Positions 10,859-21,947 of a stretch of 64,000 bases of DNA are shown here, piece after piece. The notes beneath the pieces were generated by a model. That model saw only the letters and a program-made list of their open reading frames with translations. It was not told the DNA's origin and searched no databases. The DNA comes from Lepidonotus clava. Its lineage: Eukaryota; Annelida; Polychaeta; Phyllodocida; Polynoidae. The DNA is taken from contig OW387147.1 in assembly GCA_936440205.1 (NCBI GenBank), positions 47,549,627 to 47,613,626 of the forward strand. Reading direction: 5' to 3'. Each line of letters begins with the position of its first letter. Positions within the stretch are counted from its first letter, which is position 1. A program made the position numbers and the translations under genes.

Positions 10859-12411
10859 TTTAAAGTAAATGCATCTATAGCAAATGCTCCTGGATCCGGA
10901 TTCCAGGCTACATATCTCTGTAACTTAAAGTTTAACCTCGTAGCAAACAAATCAACTTCAGGTGTCCCAAACACCTTACATATTTTAGAAAAAATATGTG
11001 AACTCAGAGACCACTCAATATTGTCAGAGAATTTACGCGATTTATAATCAGCCACTACATTATCTACACCCGGTATATGAGCTACCGTGAGCCAAATTGA
11101 ATGTTGTTCACACCACATCCAAATATCGTGAGCAATTTGATTACACAAATTTGATCTAACACCACCCATATGTTTTAAATAGGCTAAAGCCGTGGTGTTA
11201 TCTGTGTAGATTTTAACATGTAAATTGTCATTTCTACAAAAAGATCTTAAAGCTAAATCAATCGCCTTAAGTTCTAGAACATTGATGTGGAACAGAGATT
11301 CCTCCTGGGTCCATCTTCCTCCTGTAGTCCACTCTCCAAGATGAGCGCCCCATCCTAATTCTGAAGCATCTGTGTATAATTCAAAATCAATTTGAGAAAA
11401 CAAAATATGTTTCTGTGATAAATGAATATTTTCACACCACCATTTAACATCATCTTGAGCTTCAGAGGACAAACACATTTTTGCATCAAAATTTCCTTTT
11501 GAGTTTTTGAGAGCTAGGATTTTGTCATTTTCCAACGCCTTTATATGGCAATCTGCATAGTTAAAAGCCTTAGAATAGGCTATCATGAGTCCAACTAAAC
11601 CTGCAACTTCTCTTATTTTTGGAGATCGTTTTTGCAAAAGTTCACACGAGGCTCTTTTAAATTTCTCCACTTTATCTTGAGTGAGAGTGACTAACATTCT
11701 CTCTGAGTCTAAACCAAAACCTAAAAATGTTAAATCTTTAGTTGGTTCAAAAATCGATTTATCCTGATGAACGACAAATCCCAAACTTTCAACTAACTCA
11801 CAAAGAGCTTGTAAAGAAGCTTTACACTCCTCAAAAGAATCAGCTACAACAAATGAATCGTCAATGTACTGAAAAGTTTCATGACCCTGTGATCGTAACA
11901 GTGCAAATACTGGATTCAAAATCTTCGTAAAATATCTAGGAGCACAAGCCAAACCATTTGGCATAGCGCGAAATTGGTACAAAATACCATTCCAACGAAA
12001 CCTAAGATATTTTCTATCCTGTTGAGAGATCAAAACAGAATAATAAGCATCACGAAGATCTATTGAACCCATCCAACAGTTTGTACGTAACAAATCCTTA
12101 GCAGTTTGCAAAGAACACATTTTAAAATGTGTATATTCAACATGTTTGTTAACCCAAGTTAAATCGAGAATCATCCTATACGAACCATCCTTCTTTGGAC
12201 GCAAAAATATATTAGAAATTACTTGATCTTCCTCATCAATCGCTAATTCTAATACACCTTTATCCAATAACTTAGTTATTTCTACAGAAGCTGCTTCAGT
12301 CTCAGTTACAGACAACCTATATGGAAAAGGTTCCATTACTTGAACAGGAATTGAAATGAAAGGAATTTTAAGTCCTTTAACTACATCCAAAACCCAAGGA
12401 TCATTTGTCAC
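10588..12411 (-). CDS. DIRS reverse transcriptase-RNase H
   Basis: A frame of about 607 residues. Near residue 85 is a DLTWVNKHV segment, followed by GSIDLRDAYYSV and the polymerase active site FQYIDDSFVVAD. After the thumb region, ELYTDASELGWGAHLG begins the RNase H domain, with KIYTDNTTALAYL and HIPGVDNVVADYKSR as later conserved blocks. This is the catalytic core of DIRS and Ngaro-type retroelements. It begins close to the end of the Gag-like frame, and the first in-frame ATG is not obviously the true start. Confidence 0.9.
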   Translation of the reverse strand: MTNDPWVLDVVKGLKIPFISIPVQVMEPFPYRLSVTETEAASVEITKLLDKGVLELAIDEEDQVISNIFLRPKKDGSYRMILDLTWVNKHVEYTHFKMCSLQTAKDLLRTNCWMGSIDLRDAYYSVLISQQDRKYLRFRWNGILYQFRAMPNGLACAPRYFTKILNPVFALLRSQGHETFQYIDDSFVVADSFEECKASLQALCELVESLGFVVHQDKSIFEPTKDLTFLGFGLDSERMLVTLTQDKVEKFKRASCELLQKRSPKIREVAGLVGLMIAYSKAFNYADCHIKALENDKILALKNSKGNFDAKMCLSSEAQDDVKWWCENIHLSQKHILFSQIDFELYTDASELGWGAHLGEWTTGGRWTQEESLFHINVLELKAIDLALRSFCRNDNLHVKIYTDNTTALAYLKHMGGVRSNLCNQIAHDIWMWCEQHSIWLTVAHIPGVDNVVADYKSRKFSDNIEWSLSSHIFSKICKVFGTPEVDLFATRLNFKLQRYVAWNPDPGAFAIDAFTLNWLEFTFYTFPPFSCVSKVIAKILNDGASGILIVPWWPSQPWWARLINLNLRHLKFRPKKFNLVPQGTPNNEYFLNSCPLGAFRFLQTHS

Positions 12412-12485
12412 TTGTTTCCATGCATGAACATAATTTGCAATTTGACCAGCACGAAAAGTGGTAGCATAACTAACCTTTTCAGTAA

Positions 12486-13907
12486 CTACTTCGGAAACGT
12501 GTTCGCCTTCTTGGCTTGCTGTTGCTGTTGAGGAAACTGTTGCCTTGGACGCTGCTGCCTTGGATAGGCTTGGAAGCTTTGAAACCCCATGCTCTGTTGC
12601 TGTTGGTACTGTTGCCCAGGGTTGTACTGCGAATACTGGTAGTAGTTCTGAGGGTTGGGCATTCTAACCTGGTATGACGGGTTGAAACCCCGCAGGATAC
12701 CTGTTGCTTGCTGTTGAGGCCCCTTGAACCTTTTACCTGCGCCTTGTTTCTTGTCTTGAAAATCAGTCTGTTTTCTCTTGACCACCTTTTCACCAATGCG
12801 CTTCGACGCATCCACTTTCTTTGTGGTTGATAATAAATCACCCCCAAAGAGCCAATCAGAAGTAGTGTCATGTCCTTTTGTAAGCACACGCGCATAAGCC
12901 GGAGCAAGACAAGGTTTCAGAATGTCTTTCCTTCGCGAAGAAATGCCATTCAAAGCAAATGCACACAGTTGCATACCGTCCATGATATTTTCCGTGAGTG
13001 CATCAATTTCTGGATCGTTTTCACCTCTGGTAATAGCCAAATCTAACACCGGAGCTAATGCAGACAAACCTGCAACTACCGCTTTTTGTACTCCCTGCAA
13101 GCTTTGATCCAGGTTCTTCGACCTTTGATCAATCAACTGAAAAACTTCAGTGTCTAACTTAGGCACTTTCAAATGGTCAATATTTTCAACCCTGGGATAT
13201 AACTTGGCCAACTTCTCCATATCCGAAACGAACCAAGAATCTTTGAGATACTTTTCAATACCCACTGCGACTGGTAGACTAATCTTAGGCGCCACTTTGT
13301 CGGCCTCTTTCACATGTGCTAATTGCTTACGTAACAATTCAGCCCCTTTGCCTTTCGAAACTACTACCGGAATAGAAGATTTCTCAACAGTGTCCTTCTC
13401 TTTCTCTGACTTGTCAGACAAAGCCACCGATTCAGCGTCGTCCTGAATTTCTGACTCCAATTCAGTTTCACCCTCACTAATCTCATGCTCTTCACCATGT
13501 TCTAAATGGCTCTCAGAACCTTCCTCCCAATACTGATTATTCTGAGGAATTTGCAAAGGCCCAAAATTCCCAAAATGTCCATTTGGATTCTGGTTTGAAA
13601 TCAACTGAGCTTGCTCCCAAGTCAACGACTCACAGTCAGAAGCATTGTCTAACGAAAACATTTCCGCCTGTTGAGGTTGCACCGGCACTTCGTTTTCGCG
13701 AGTGAGCGTAGAAGCCGGTTTGGATTTCTTTTCTTCTGAAGATTTCACAGCAGTTTTCTTTTTAAGTTTAGATTTCTTCTGAACTTTATCCATGTCAGTA
13801 GTGTCCTTGTCCAAGATTTTCGACAGTACTAACGACTGCTCATCCAAGGTTGACACTGAATTATTAGTCGTGCGAGCTCTCGCCGACATGTTTTTTCTCT
13901 CTCTCAC
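12486..13907 (-). CDS. DIRS Gag-like protein
   Basis: A 473-residue frame at the 5' end of the element in its own orientation. The N-terminus is charged and low complexity (Lys/Glu/Ser-rich). A central helical part contains AVVAGLSALAPVLDLAITRG. The C-terminus is Gln/Tyr/Asn-rich with QQQ runs. I see no zinc knuckle. The assignment rests on position and composition, as is normal for DIRS ORF1 products. Confidence 0.65.
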   Translation of the reverse strand: MRERKNMSARARTTNNSVSTLDEQSLVLSKILDKDTTDMDKVQKKSKLKKKTAVKSSEEKKSKPASTLTRENEVPVQPQQAEMFSLDNASDCESLTWEQAQLISNQNPNGHFGNFGPLQIPQNNQYWEEGSESHLEHGEEHEISEGETELESEIQDDAESVALSDKSEKEKDTVEKSSIPVVVSKGKGAELLRKQLAHVKEADKVAPKISLPVAVGIEKYLKDSWFVSDMEKLAKLYPRVENIDHLKVPKLDTEVFQLIDQRSKNLDQSLQGVQKAVVAGLSALAPVLDLAITRGENDPEIDALTENIMDGMQLCAFALNGISSRRKDILKPCLAPAYARVLTKGHDTTSDWLFGGDLLSTTKKVDASKRIGEKVVKRKQTDFQDKKQGAGKRFKGPQQQATGILRGFNPSYQVRMPNPQNYYQYSQYNPGQQYQQQQSMGFQSFQAYPRQQRPRQQFPQQQQQAKKANTFPK

Positions 13908-15290
13908 GTAAGCACCGCCGCAGCTAGTCTGTGAGAAAAGACAAAGAAAACTTGTATTAAAATCAAACCATGAACAAAAATTTCCACAGAAACATCCAGC
14001 ATGGTTTTCTAAACTGAACCAATAAATTGTTTCTCCAACAGGAAAACAAAATGGTTAAAACAAACAAATTTTACTTACCGCTGCAGAGCACACGTCTGTC
14101 CCTTACACGAATCAACAACGGACTGCTGGTTCCCGCGCACGCACTACACTTCTCGCATGATCTCGCCAACACTGAACGTGATTGGACGAGGTAAAATTAA
14201 TGTTTAGATTACATTTAAAATCGCCGAAATGTTATATGAATGCGACGACCTTGTGCAACTTACTCAACGCGTTTCTGCAGAGGAAATCTAAAAAGGAAGT
14301 ATTTCTGGACGGCAGTATTTCAAGTTGGTCATGAATTATGTAATTGTGTTCATTGTTATTCAGTTAAAGTGCCGCCGACCGGTACATGCTATGACCTATG
14401 TAAAGTGACCAAGGAGAATGTTTATATATAACATGGAGGTAACCAAAAGGGCGCGGGGTCATGTATTACATTATCAGACTTTAATGGTCGTAAAGTAATA
14501 TCGAGTTTTGGGTTCACAATAACTATTTTATCAGCCAGGAAGTTCTTATTCAATTTGCCTGATCTTCTAAAAGAAAACTGAGTCAGTAAAGTACGTATAC
14601 GTACTTTACTAACTGGTATACCATCTATTGTAAAAACAAGTCAGGACATTTTTATATAGAGTGACCAAAACCCTATATATTGGCCATATAGAATAAGGTA
14701 TGGGCCACCGCAGAATTCAAAAGCATGAAACATGTCTGGTCATAAAACATGACCCCAGAAGAGTAATGGGCAGGGCAATGAACCAGCAAACGTTGGCACC
14801 ATGCAAAAAGTCACCCCCTCTCTCCTACAGATTTTATAAAGAGGAAATATTTGACGTTCTACTTTATAATATGTTGCTTCATGATACTTTGTACAGATTA
14901 TAGCATATATATATATACGGTACTCACGCTTATAGCGAGTAGCGTGTGCTATAATATACGTTTCTGTCAGTCATAAAAAGCCGCTTATGAAAAGCATTTC
15001 TTACATTTCGTTAACTATCTGCGTACAAAGGAAGACTATCTCACTTAAGCAGTTGTTTTGAATAGATTCCTTTAAGCCTAAGGGGTTGTTTAAATAATGA
15101 CCAAATCACTGCGTAAGACCGATCTTCTTGGCATGTATTGACGTTGTCGATCTGTTATTGATTGGCCTGGTAAAGGGCCAGGATGGGGCTAGGAGCTACT
15201 GAGGTGTATGTATAAGAAAGTCATAGATTATCCTCAAACTTCTAAGCTTAACTATTTGGTGAATTAGATAACAAATCAATGTAGAAATCA

Positions 15291-15425
15291 ATGAAAATGG
15301 AGGTGACAAACTGTATCAACTTTTTCCAGGCTAGCATTATTGAATTGATTACTACCGATGTCTTTGATGAAGAACACCTGAAATACGATGAGGTAATTGC
15401 AGCCCAAATCTTCCAGGGGCAATAA
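15291..15425 (+). CDS. Small ORF or exon, unknown
   Basis: A 44-residue frame starting MKMEVTNCINFF with codon-like composition. A TTTTTCCAG acceptor lies inside it, followed by ASIIELITTDVFDEEHLKYD and a possible GTAATT donor after GATGAG. So it may be a single small ORF or an internal exon. I recognise no family. Confidence 0.2.
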   Translation: MKMEVTNCINFFQASIIELITTDVFDEEHLKYDEVIAAQIFQGQ

Positions 15426-15819
15426 TGCCTTTTGTTTCTAGTGATTTACAGTGTTTTTCAGTCTAACACAGCTAAAGTGGGATTGTCCTTCATTTCATTC
15501 AGGGTCAGCGACCAAGCAATTAAACCAGACTTCAGCATGACTTTTTGTTAACTCGCCCACCTTGAATTGCTTGATTTTCTTTCTCAAAAATTTATGATTA
15601 AAAATAGGGAATTACGCTTTTCCCAAAAGAGTTGAAACTGATATTTGATATGGGATCACACCTCCCACTTTACAATAAGATTACCATACATAGATAAATA
15701 AATAGATCATGTGAAAATGACTTTAACGTATCTTCTTTGTACCAAGAAGATTCCAGGATTCTAAGTGAAAGTGCCCTAGTCATGCTCCAGTTTGTGTGAG
15801 CGGTGAGGACCCAGGTTGA

Positions 15820-15960
15820 CCGGTCAGTGGACCTTACCGCTGGCCTCAGGCCGGGGCCCCACCACCAGGCCTTGGAGCCGTGCAGGCCAACCTAGCCAGG
15901 AAACAAAAATACCTCAATGATCCTAACTATCATTACATTTCTGATGAGGAGGAGATGTGA
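15820..15960 (+). CDS. Possible terminal exon, unknown gene
   Basis: An open stretch after a GGTCAG acceptor-like site. It is Pro/Gly-rich, then reads NLARKQKYLNDPNYHYISDE and ends EEM-stop. The acidic end and codon use look protein-like. The phase does not match the exon-like segment 430 bases upstream, so no gene model could be built. Confidence 0.2.
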   Translation, partial: PVSGPYRWPQAGAPPPGLGAVQANLARKQKYLNDPNYHYISDEEEM

Positions 15961-16221
15961 CTGAAACCTACCTGTAATATTATACCAATATTCAGTATGG
16001 ATCCAGTGAGTGCGTTGATATCGGCCAGGTGGACGGTTGAGGTGTGTGGAGGCTCACGGTGTAATATCCAGGTGTGACTGAGCTGACCGTGTAATGTCCA
16101 GGTGTGTAGTTCACTGTGACCGGGGATCAGGCGGGCCCTCTGAGGGCGTCCTCAGGACCCTGCCACTTTCAGGTGGTGCCTACAGAGGAAACAGGGGCAG
16201 GGGTGTTGATGGGGGGTCCCG

Positions 16222-16400
16222 ATGTCGCATGTCAAATTTAAGAAATGGCCATGTCCCCTGTCAATATATTTTGAATTTTCATGTCGATTTTAAGAATTGT
16301 CCATGTCCCATGTCGAATTTAAGGAATAGCTTATGCCATGTCACTAAGGCTCATGTCGCATGTCGAATTTAAGAAATGGCCATGTCGCCCTGTCTATTTT
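16222..16400. repeat. Imperfect tandem repeat, CATGTCGmATTTAAG units
   Basis: Three to four decayed copies of a unit of about 45-50 bp carry CATGTCGCATGTCRAATTTA followed by AGAAATGGCCATGTC. The first and last copies are nearly identical over about 35 bases. No coding content. Confidence 0.7.
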
Positions 16401-17053
16401 AGGGGTCTTAACCCATAGGGGCGGGTAGGAGACGTGGGCACCTGGTGGGGGGGGGGGGGGGGGGTGTATGGAGGGGATAGGGTATACCGACCATGCGGTT
16501 TCCACCATCTTGTATCTTTTATACATACTTTATACATATTTTTTTTTATTATTATTAATTCCAAGGCTTCACATTAATACATGTTCTTCCAGCCTAATAC
16601 AAAGGTGAACGCAGTAGTAGATTTATGAGATATGAGATGAGCCACAATGTCATGATCAATCATATTAAACAAATTCTTAGACATCAAAAATCATACATTC
16701 ACAATCAGTCAGCTGAGCTGGTCAGTGTTCTGTGAAATCCGTTCAACTCAGGCTCTATAGTACAATGTTTTTCAGTCCAATTTTAAACTTAAATTTAGTG
16801 GTAGAACGTTGAATATCTTGTGGGATACAGTCCCAGAGAGAAATCCCTCTACATTTTGGGCTTTTCTGATATTTTGAATATTTGCCGGTTTTATATTGGA
16901 ACTTAATTTTTTTTTAAAGTGTCTTGACAGTAGAGGGGCAATCACTTGCAGTACACTCTTGGGAGAATGAATTTACTCGCGAAAGTGACGTCACATCTCA
17001 ATATTATTGTAAACCGTGTAAGTGTGTATTGCCTGAATCGGGATCCTCATGGG

Positions 17054-17153
17054 CTTTAATACCCCTATACAGACTGGCCCCAAAATGCGCATTGTGCCTG
17101 TATTGAACTGTCATTATGAGCGCATTTTGAGCCTAGTCTGTAAAGGGTATTTT
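17054..17153. repeat. Palindromic element, 35-bp arms
   Basis: Arms at about 17,054-17,090 and 17,120-17,153 are inverted (TTTAATACCC...AGACT...CAAAATGCGC) with a few mismatches and a 29-base loop. It resembles the collapsed core of a foldback MITE. Confidence 0.6.
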
Positions 17154-17798
17154 AAGTGATAGGTGCGATACTGGTGCGGGTGAGTACATTAGAATTTTAG
17201 GCTGGGAGGGGAAGAGGAATGCACACGGGTAGGGGGGCATTGTCATTGATCTATATTTGGTATGTAGACTTCAAAGATAAATTCAGTGTTGACTGGATCA
17301 AAATAGATTATAATCATATTTTGCTGCTAATTATTCCGAGTGGAATAGAAACTGATGCGACCTAGGGCGGATAGGGGACTCTGAATGGGAAGGTGGTTAC
17401 GGGGAAATGATAATGTTTCAAATTATTTATAAGTGATATAAAATGCACGCTCTCTTGTAGGAGGACTCTCCCCAATATTCACCAACTACCTTCATATCAA
17501 GAATTGAATTAAATTACTTTGCAGAAATAAGTGATAATATAAATGATGACAACAAATGAGGAAGTAGCAGTAGTCTCCATTTATTTAGTTCTACTATACT
17601 ATCTATAACTCTTAAGTAAAACCATATCATTGATCAATGGTATGAACTTTATTTTTCAGAACAAAATCAGAAACGTTCAGCAGTACAAATTTCTCAATCG
17701 TAAAATGAATATGAAAATAGACAATAGCATATTAAAAACTTCATATCTTCCCTAGAGGGATAATTGTTGCTCTTTATTGCATTCAACATGTTGATATG

Positions 17799-17891
17799 CA
17801 GTGGCGGATCCAGAGATGTTCAAAGCGAGTGGGGCCTATTACAAAGTTTTCTCCGGACCCTCCAGGACCAAAAATGGGAAATCCGTCACTG
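17799..17891. mobile_element. Short MITE, CAGTGGCGGATCC type, with 5-bp duplication
   Basis: A 93-bp element starting CAGTGGCGGATCCAG and ending AAATCCGTCACTG. ATATG flanks both sides (17,794-17,798 and 17,892-17,896), or GATATG if the boundary G is shared. The ends and short duplication fit a hAT-type non-autonomous element. Confidence 0.7.
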
Positions 17892-18918
17892 ATATGTATG
17901 TAAGACACCCTAAATGGTGACTGCAAATCATAAACATGTATGAGAACAATGTCACCTCAATTCCTCACATCTGGTTTTTCTTGTTTTTCTATTTCTTTTG
18001 AGACGTTGCGGTTGATATTATATTTGAAATAAGAGTATGCCGTCACTTCATTTTTTGTGCACAATCTTACTCAAGCATAATTAACAACGAAAATATTGCA
18101 ACCTGCATGTGACAAAACCTACATTATGAGGCTTCACATCTCTAAGTAATTTAAGACTCAAGTTTTCACGAGGTCCGCGAGTAGTACGGCTAAACCGTAA
18201 AGAAAACTTGCCATGTTTAAATAAAAAAAACGACCAATATTACCTATTATACAAGACCACAAATAGAAACATTTGGCATTGTCGAAATGAATGGAACCGA
18301 GTTAATGGCTTGCGGGACGTGAATTCTACATTTGAAACTCTCAGGCTCGTATACAGGTGGGGTGTCGGGGGTGCCTTTTCCACTTTTTCTTCCAAAAGTT
18401 AATGTAAAAAACCTTAGGATAGTGAGAAAATTTTGTAAAGACCCACGTATGCTGCTCGCCACTTCTTTATTGAGTTGACATTCTTCAAATTTTAAGCAAA
18501 AGAACCACCTAGGGAACTTCGCCACTCCTCCCCACCCCTCTCCCACCCCCAACCCCCAACCCCCCGTAGCAGAATCTGTATACGGCCTGAATACAAGGTG
18601 TGAAATACCTAGTGAGAGTCGGCAGACTCAAGGCCGCACCGACCCATATCATGCCCAGCATTGCCTTTCACTTCCACCTGTGGAATGTTCAGAGTGGCTA
18701 AAGTGCAACTGTTAGCGGCAATAGTAAAGTCTCTTTGGTTCTATAGAGTTAACAACATGATTAACCATCCATGTATTGACTTCATCATAAGGTACACATG
18801 GGTAAACTACCGGGGGGGGGGCAAGTTGCATTCATTTACGCACGGATGTGTGGCCCAAATTTGAAGGAAATGGGTCCCTTTTCACCCTGAAGTGAATGGA
18901 ATGAATGGATAAATTCTC

Positions 18919-19320
18919 ATTCAAAATGGGTGTCGAATTAGGGAGGCCAATCAATATGGGTAGATATATATTAAAATCATAACCAATTCAATATGGGTGT
19001 AGTTTCTCCCCTCCTCCACTATGTTCACTATAGGGAACACCTGCAGAAGAGCAGCAATTGTATAATTGGTAGTGAGTTTTAGCCATTCAATATGGGTAGA
19101 TATTCAAATCATGACCAATTCAATATGGGTATGTTTGATTACCAATCCATTCACTATAGGCGTTTAAGGTTTTTGGTACATTCAATATGGGTGGTTCTTT
19201 TTACAAATGTTGAGGACATTCAAAATGGGTCTCTTTCTGAAATCTGGTACACACATCAGGGCGAAAAGGAATCAAGCCTCCCCCCTGGGGTAAACTCTAA
19301 AACAACCATTCAAAATGATG
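18919..19320. repeat. Dispersed ATTCAATATGGGT motif array
   Basis: About ten copies of ATTCAAWATGGGT or close variants lie in one orientation within 400 bases, at irregular spacing of about 30-60 bases. The spacers are not alike, so this is not a simple tandem repeat. Two related TTCACTATAGG variants lie among them. Confidence 0.75.
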
Positions 19321-19817
19321 ATGATGTGTTGGAGTTTAAGGTCTATTCCAGGGGTCCATTCAGCAGTTGTGCAGCTATATCAAGACCAACTCCGGTTTTT
19401 GACTTCACAGGTCTGTGATCGGATCTATATGGGTCATTGGAAAATGTACAATTTGGTTTTTGGGGCTGGTTTTTGCTTTGGTGGTGCATAAAACCAAGAG
19501 ATCTCATTTGATACTTCCAGTTTTAGCACCATTCAAAAGAAAATATGATAAACTAGACGTACATATGTGAATTTAAGCATTTTCCACAGACGTTTCATGT
19601 GTTATCAGCAATTGAAGCTGAAAAAATGCCAAAATTTAGTGTTTTTTACATTTCCAATTTCTTTAAAACTTAATTCTGGTGAGAATTACTTACAAAAGCG
19701 AGGTGAAATCTGTACATATCTAAATGTGCAATATCAAACATCCATATTCCATATTCATGAAGAATCAAATGTGACTAATTACTTTTTGAAGTCAAAATCA
19801 TATAGTAAAGAATAGAA

Positions 19818-21388
19818 AACAAACATTCGTGACCAGTATTTTGATGCTGTTTTTAGAACAATATTACAATTGATGAATTAAAATAAAATGTGGGTTTCCA
19901 ATATTCAGTTATAAAGCAATCCTAAAAATCAACATTCACAGTTCATCTAAAGGTCGCCACAGAACAGTGCTCAAGTATTTGATTTTATACCAAAACTGAT
20001 CACGAACGTTTGTCAAATGTAAAGTGATATATTTTTTCCAGAAACACATATCTTAAAAAAACATTTACTTGTTACTAAAACTTGATTATGTTGACTTTCA
20101 ATATGTATCATGTGCTTTCTATAATAATAATATTTTCAAGAAATATGGTTGATATAAGCTTTTATACAAACGTCCTTGATCAAAACAAACATTCGTGATT
20201 AAAACTATGGAACTGAAAAGAACATAATTATTGTGAATTTTTAGGCATTTCCAATCTAAGTCATTATTTCAAAATTCCTAAAATATAACAAAGAACTACA
20301 TATGACTTGAAAAATGCTCAATATAAGTACTTTGGAGTTTTGGTCATGGATGTTTGTATATATTTTTCTTATTGGCATAGTGAAATTATCTAAGGGGAAT
20401 TCATTGATGAAATACCTATTATACAATTATGATATACTGTTCTTTAAGAAATTACTTATTTCTTTTAGATAGATATATTTGTCATTTGCATATATTATAC
20501 TGATTTATCATTTTGGTCACGAACGTTTTTTAGCTCATTTGCTTAAACAAAGTATTCAAACATTAGAATTTCTTTTATATCCTGTCTGAGGAGATACACA
20601 TACAAGAGATCAATCTTGTTGTACATATCATCATTGTGAGTAAAAATATTTGTTTTTAATTTTGATCACGGACGTTTGTTTTATATGTGAGCTGGACTTT
20701 CCAAGCCCAAAGGACCTTATTTCTGAACAAAATCACATTTCCATATGCTTCCCTTCTGAAAGAATTGTTGAAAAAAATTAAATGGCAGAGATTCCTACTT
20801 ATCAGCACAAGTATAAGACACAATTTGTGAAAGCAACAAACATTCGTGACCAAAATAAATTCTTTCATGATGAATCTATTTGTATGATATGGCAATCTAA
20901 CTTGTTTTTTACAGAATTCATGCATAATCCATCAATTGTCAATCCTAATAGAGGAGGAAACATTATGAAATATGACATCTTATGCAGTTTTAATCTAGTG
21001 ACAAACGTTCGTGACAAAGAAAACAAACATCCGTGACCAAAACATACTATTTATTGATCCCCATCTCTAATAAAATTACAGTATTGATGGTATCAAATGA
21101 TATTGGAATGAATTAGGAATATATAGGGGTTACGTTTGTATCAAGGAAATAGGTGGTTTAAACTGTTTTGGCTAATACAGACAAACTGAAAAGAAATTTA
21201 AAATTTCAGCATGATTTTATCATTTTTTCATATGTACATTGTATAAAAAGTGTTAGGTGTTCATATTAGTTACTTTACACAAGAGTAGGAAAAAACATGA
21301 ATGATGAACATATCCCAGGTAAACACTGGTGAGCTGATAAGTAATAGGGAAATTTGAGTTGTACTGAGTTTCAGTCACGAACGTTTGT
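19818..21388. repeat. Dispersed, two-orientation AAACRTYCGTGACCAAAA motif array
   Basis: Eleven or so copies of an 18-base motif (AAACATTCGTGACCAAAA and variants) lie within 1.57 kb. Forward copies start near 19,818, 20,166, 20,187, 20,836, 21,001 and 21,022. Reverse copies (TTGRTCACGAACGTTTGT) lie near 19,998, 20,341, 20,512, 20,661 and 21,373. The sequence between them is AT-rich and otherwise unrelated. No long ORF is present. Confidence 0.8.
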
Positions 21389-21485
21389 TTATTGACTTTA
21401 TATTTTTTAAGGTCTGAAAAAAACTATATAACTCTGAAAAACCCTGGTATTGTACTAATAGCTTAGCACTTTTAATATATTCTCG

Positions 21486-21947
21486 TGTTATATAATCCGT
21501 CAAGGATCAGGCTTAGCAAGTCTACTTCTAGTCTACTTCTAGAAGAAATATCTTGCGCTCCTAGCGCCACCTGTTAACCAATATAAAAGGCGTTGCAAGG
21601 TAGGGAGCGAGCAGTTAGTTAGTGAGGAGTTAGTAGTCACTTATTTTAGTGAGAACAACAGCTAAGTAAGTTTAGCCAAGGAGTTATACCTGGAGTAAGT
21701 ACATCGGCTCCCGTGTAACAGACTGGAGTTTACCAATACCAACTACCTCGGACATAGGATTGTGATAGAGCTGAGTACTAGAATGGTCTAGAAGGTGTTG
21801 GAGCAACTCGTGTTCTAAATGTGGTTGATTGCTGATAGGAGATGGGAGGTGGACTGATGAAGACTTATACATGGTGGCTTTGACTCGGGATGAGATGTTT
21901 ACTGAATAAAAACCCTTTCATATTAAGAAGCTCCCTCATCGTTCATT
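21486..21947 (+). mobile_element. LTR-like block, possibly a solo LTR (fossil)
   Basis: Begins TGTTATATAATCC. It has a TATAAAAGGCG box, then a repetitive GAGCAGTTAGTTAGTGAGG start-site region, an AATAAAAACCC polyadenylation signal near 21,905 and a possible CA end. This order matches an LTR of the Ty3/gypsy kind. No internal retroviral frame lies on either side and I found no clear flanking duplication, so the limits are approximate. A host promoter is the main alternative. Confidence 0.35.

Larger units (their letters stand above)
9478..14197 (-). mobile_element. DIRS-type tyrosine-recombinase retrotransposon (looks whole)
   Basis: A perfect 48-bp inverted terminal repeat (9478-9525 and 14,150-14,197) encloses three long minus-strand frames in the order Gag-like, RT-RNase H, tyrosine recombinase. 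That order, inverted rather than direct terminal repeats, and a recombinase in place of a DDE integrase together identify the DIRS order. The copy looks whole, with all three frames open over family-typical lengths, so the insertion is probably young. The adjoining inverted repeat extends the structured left end. Confidence 0.9.
14198..18918. other. Intergenic, mostly unique sequence
   Basis: No recognised gene. Two exon-like stretches (15.29 and 15.82 kb), a tandem repeat at 16.2 kb, poly-G at 16,446, a palindromic element at 17.05 kb and a MITE at 17.8 kb are listed separately. One perfect TGACGTCA occurs near 16,985. Confidence 0.5.

Noticed and set aside
12479-12907. Second minus-strand frame of 142 residues under the Gag-like gene
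   Set aside because: Arg/Ser-rich shadow of the Gag-like frame, with no domain of its own.
18919-21388. CRISPR-like array
   Set aside because: Eukaryotic context, irregular spacing, mixed orientation and no cas genes; the motifs are dispersed rather than regular repeats.
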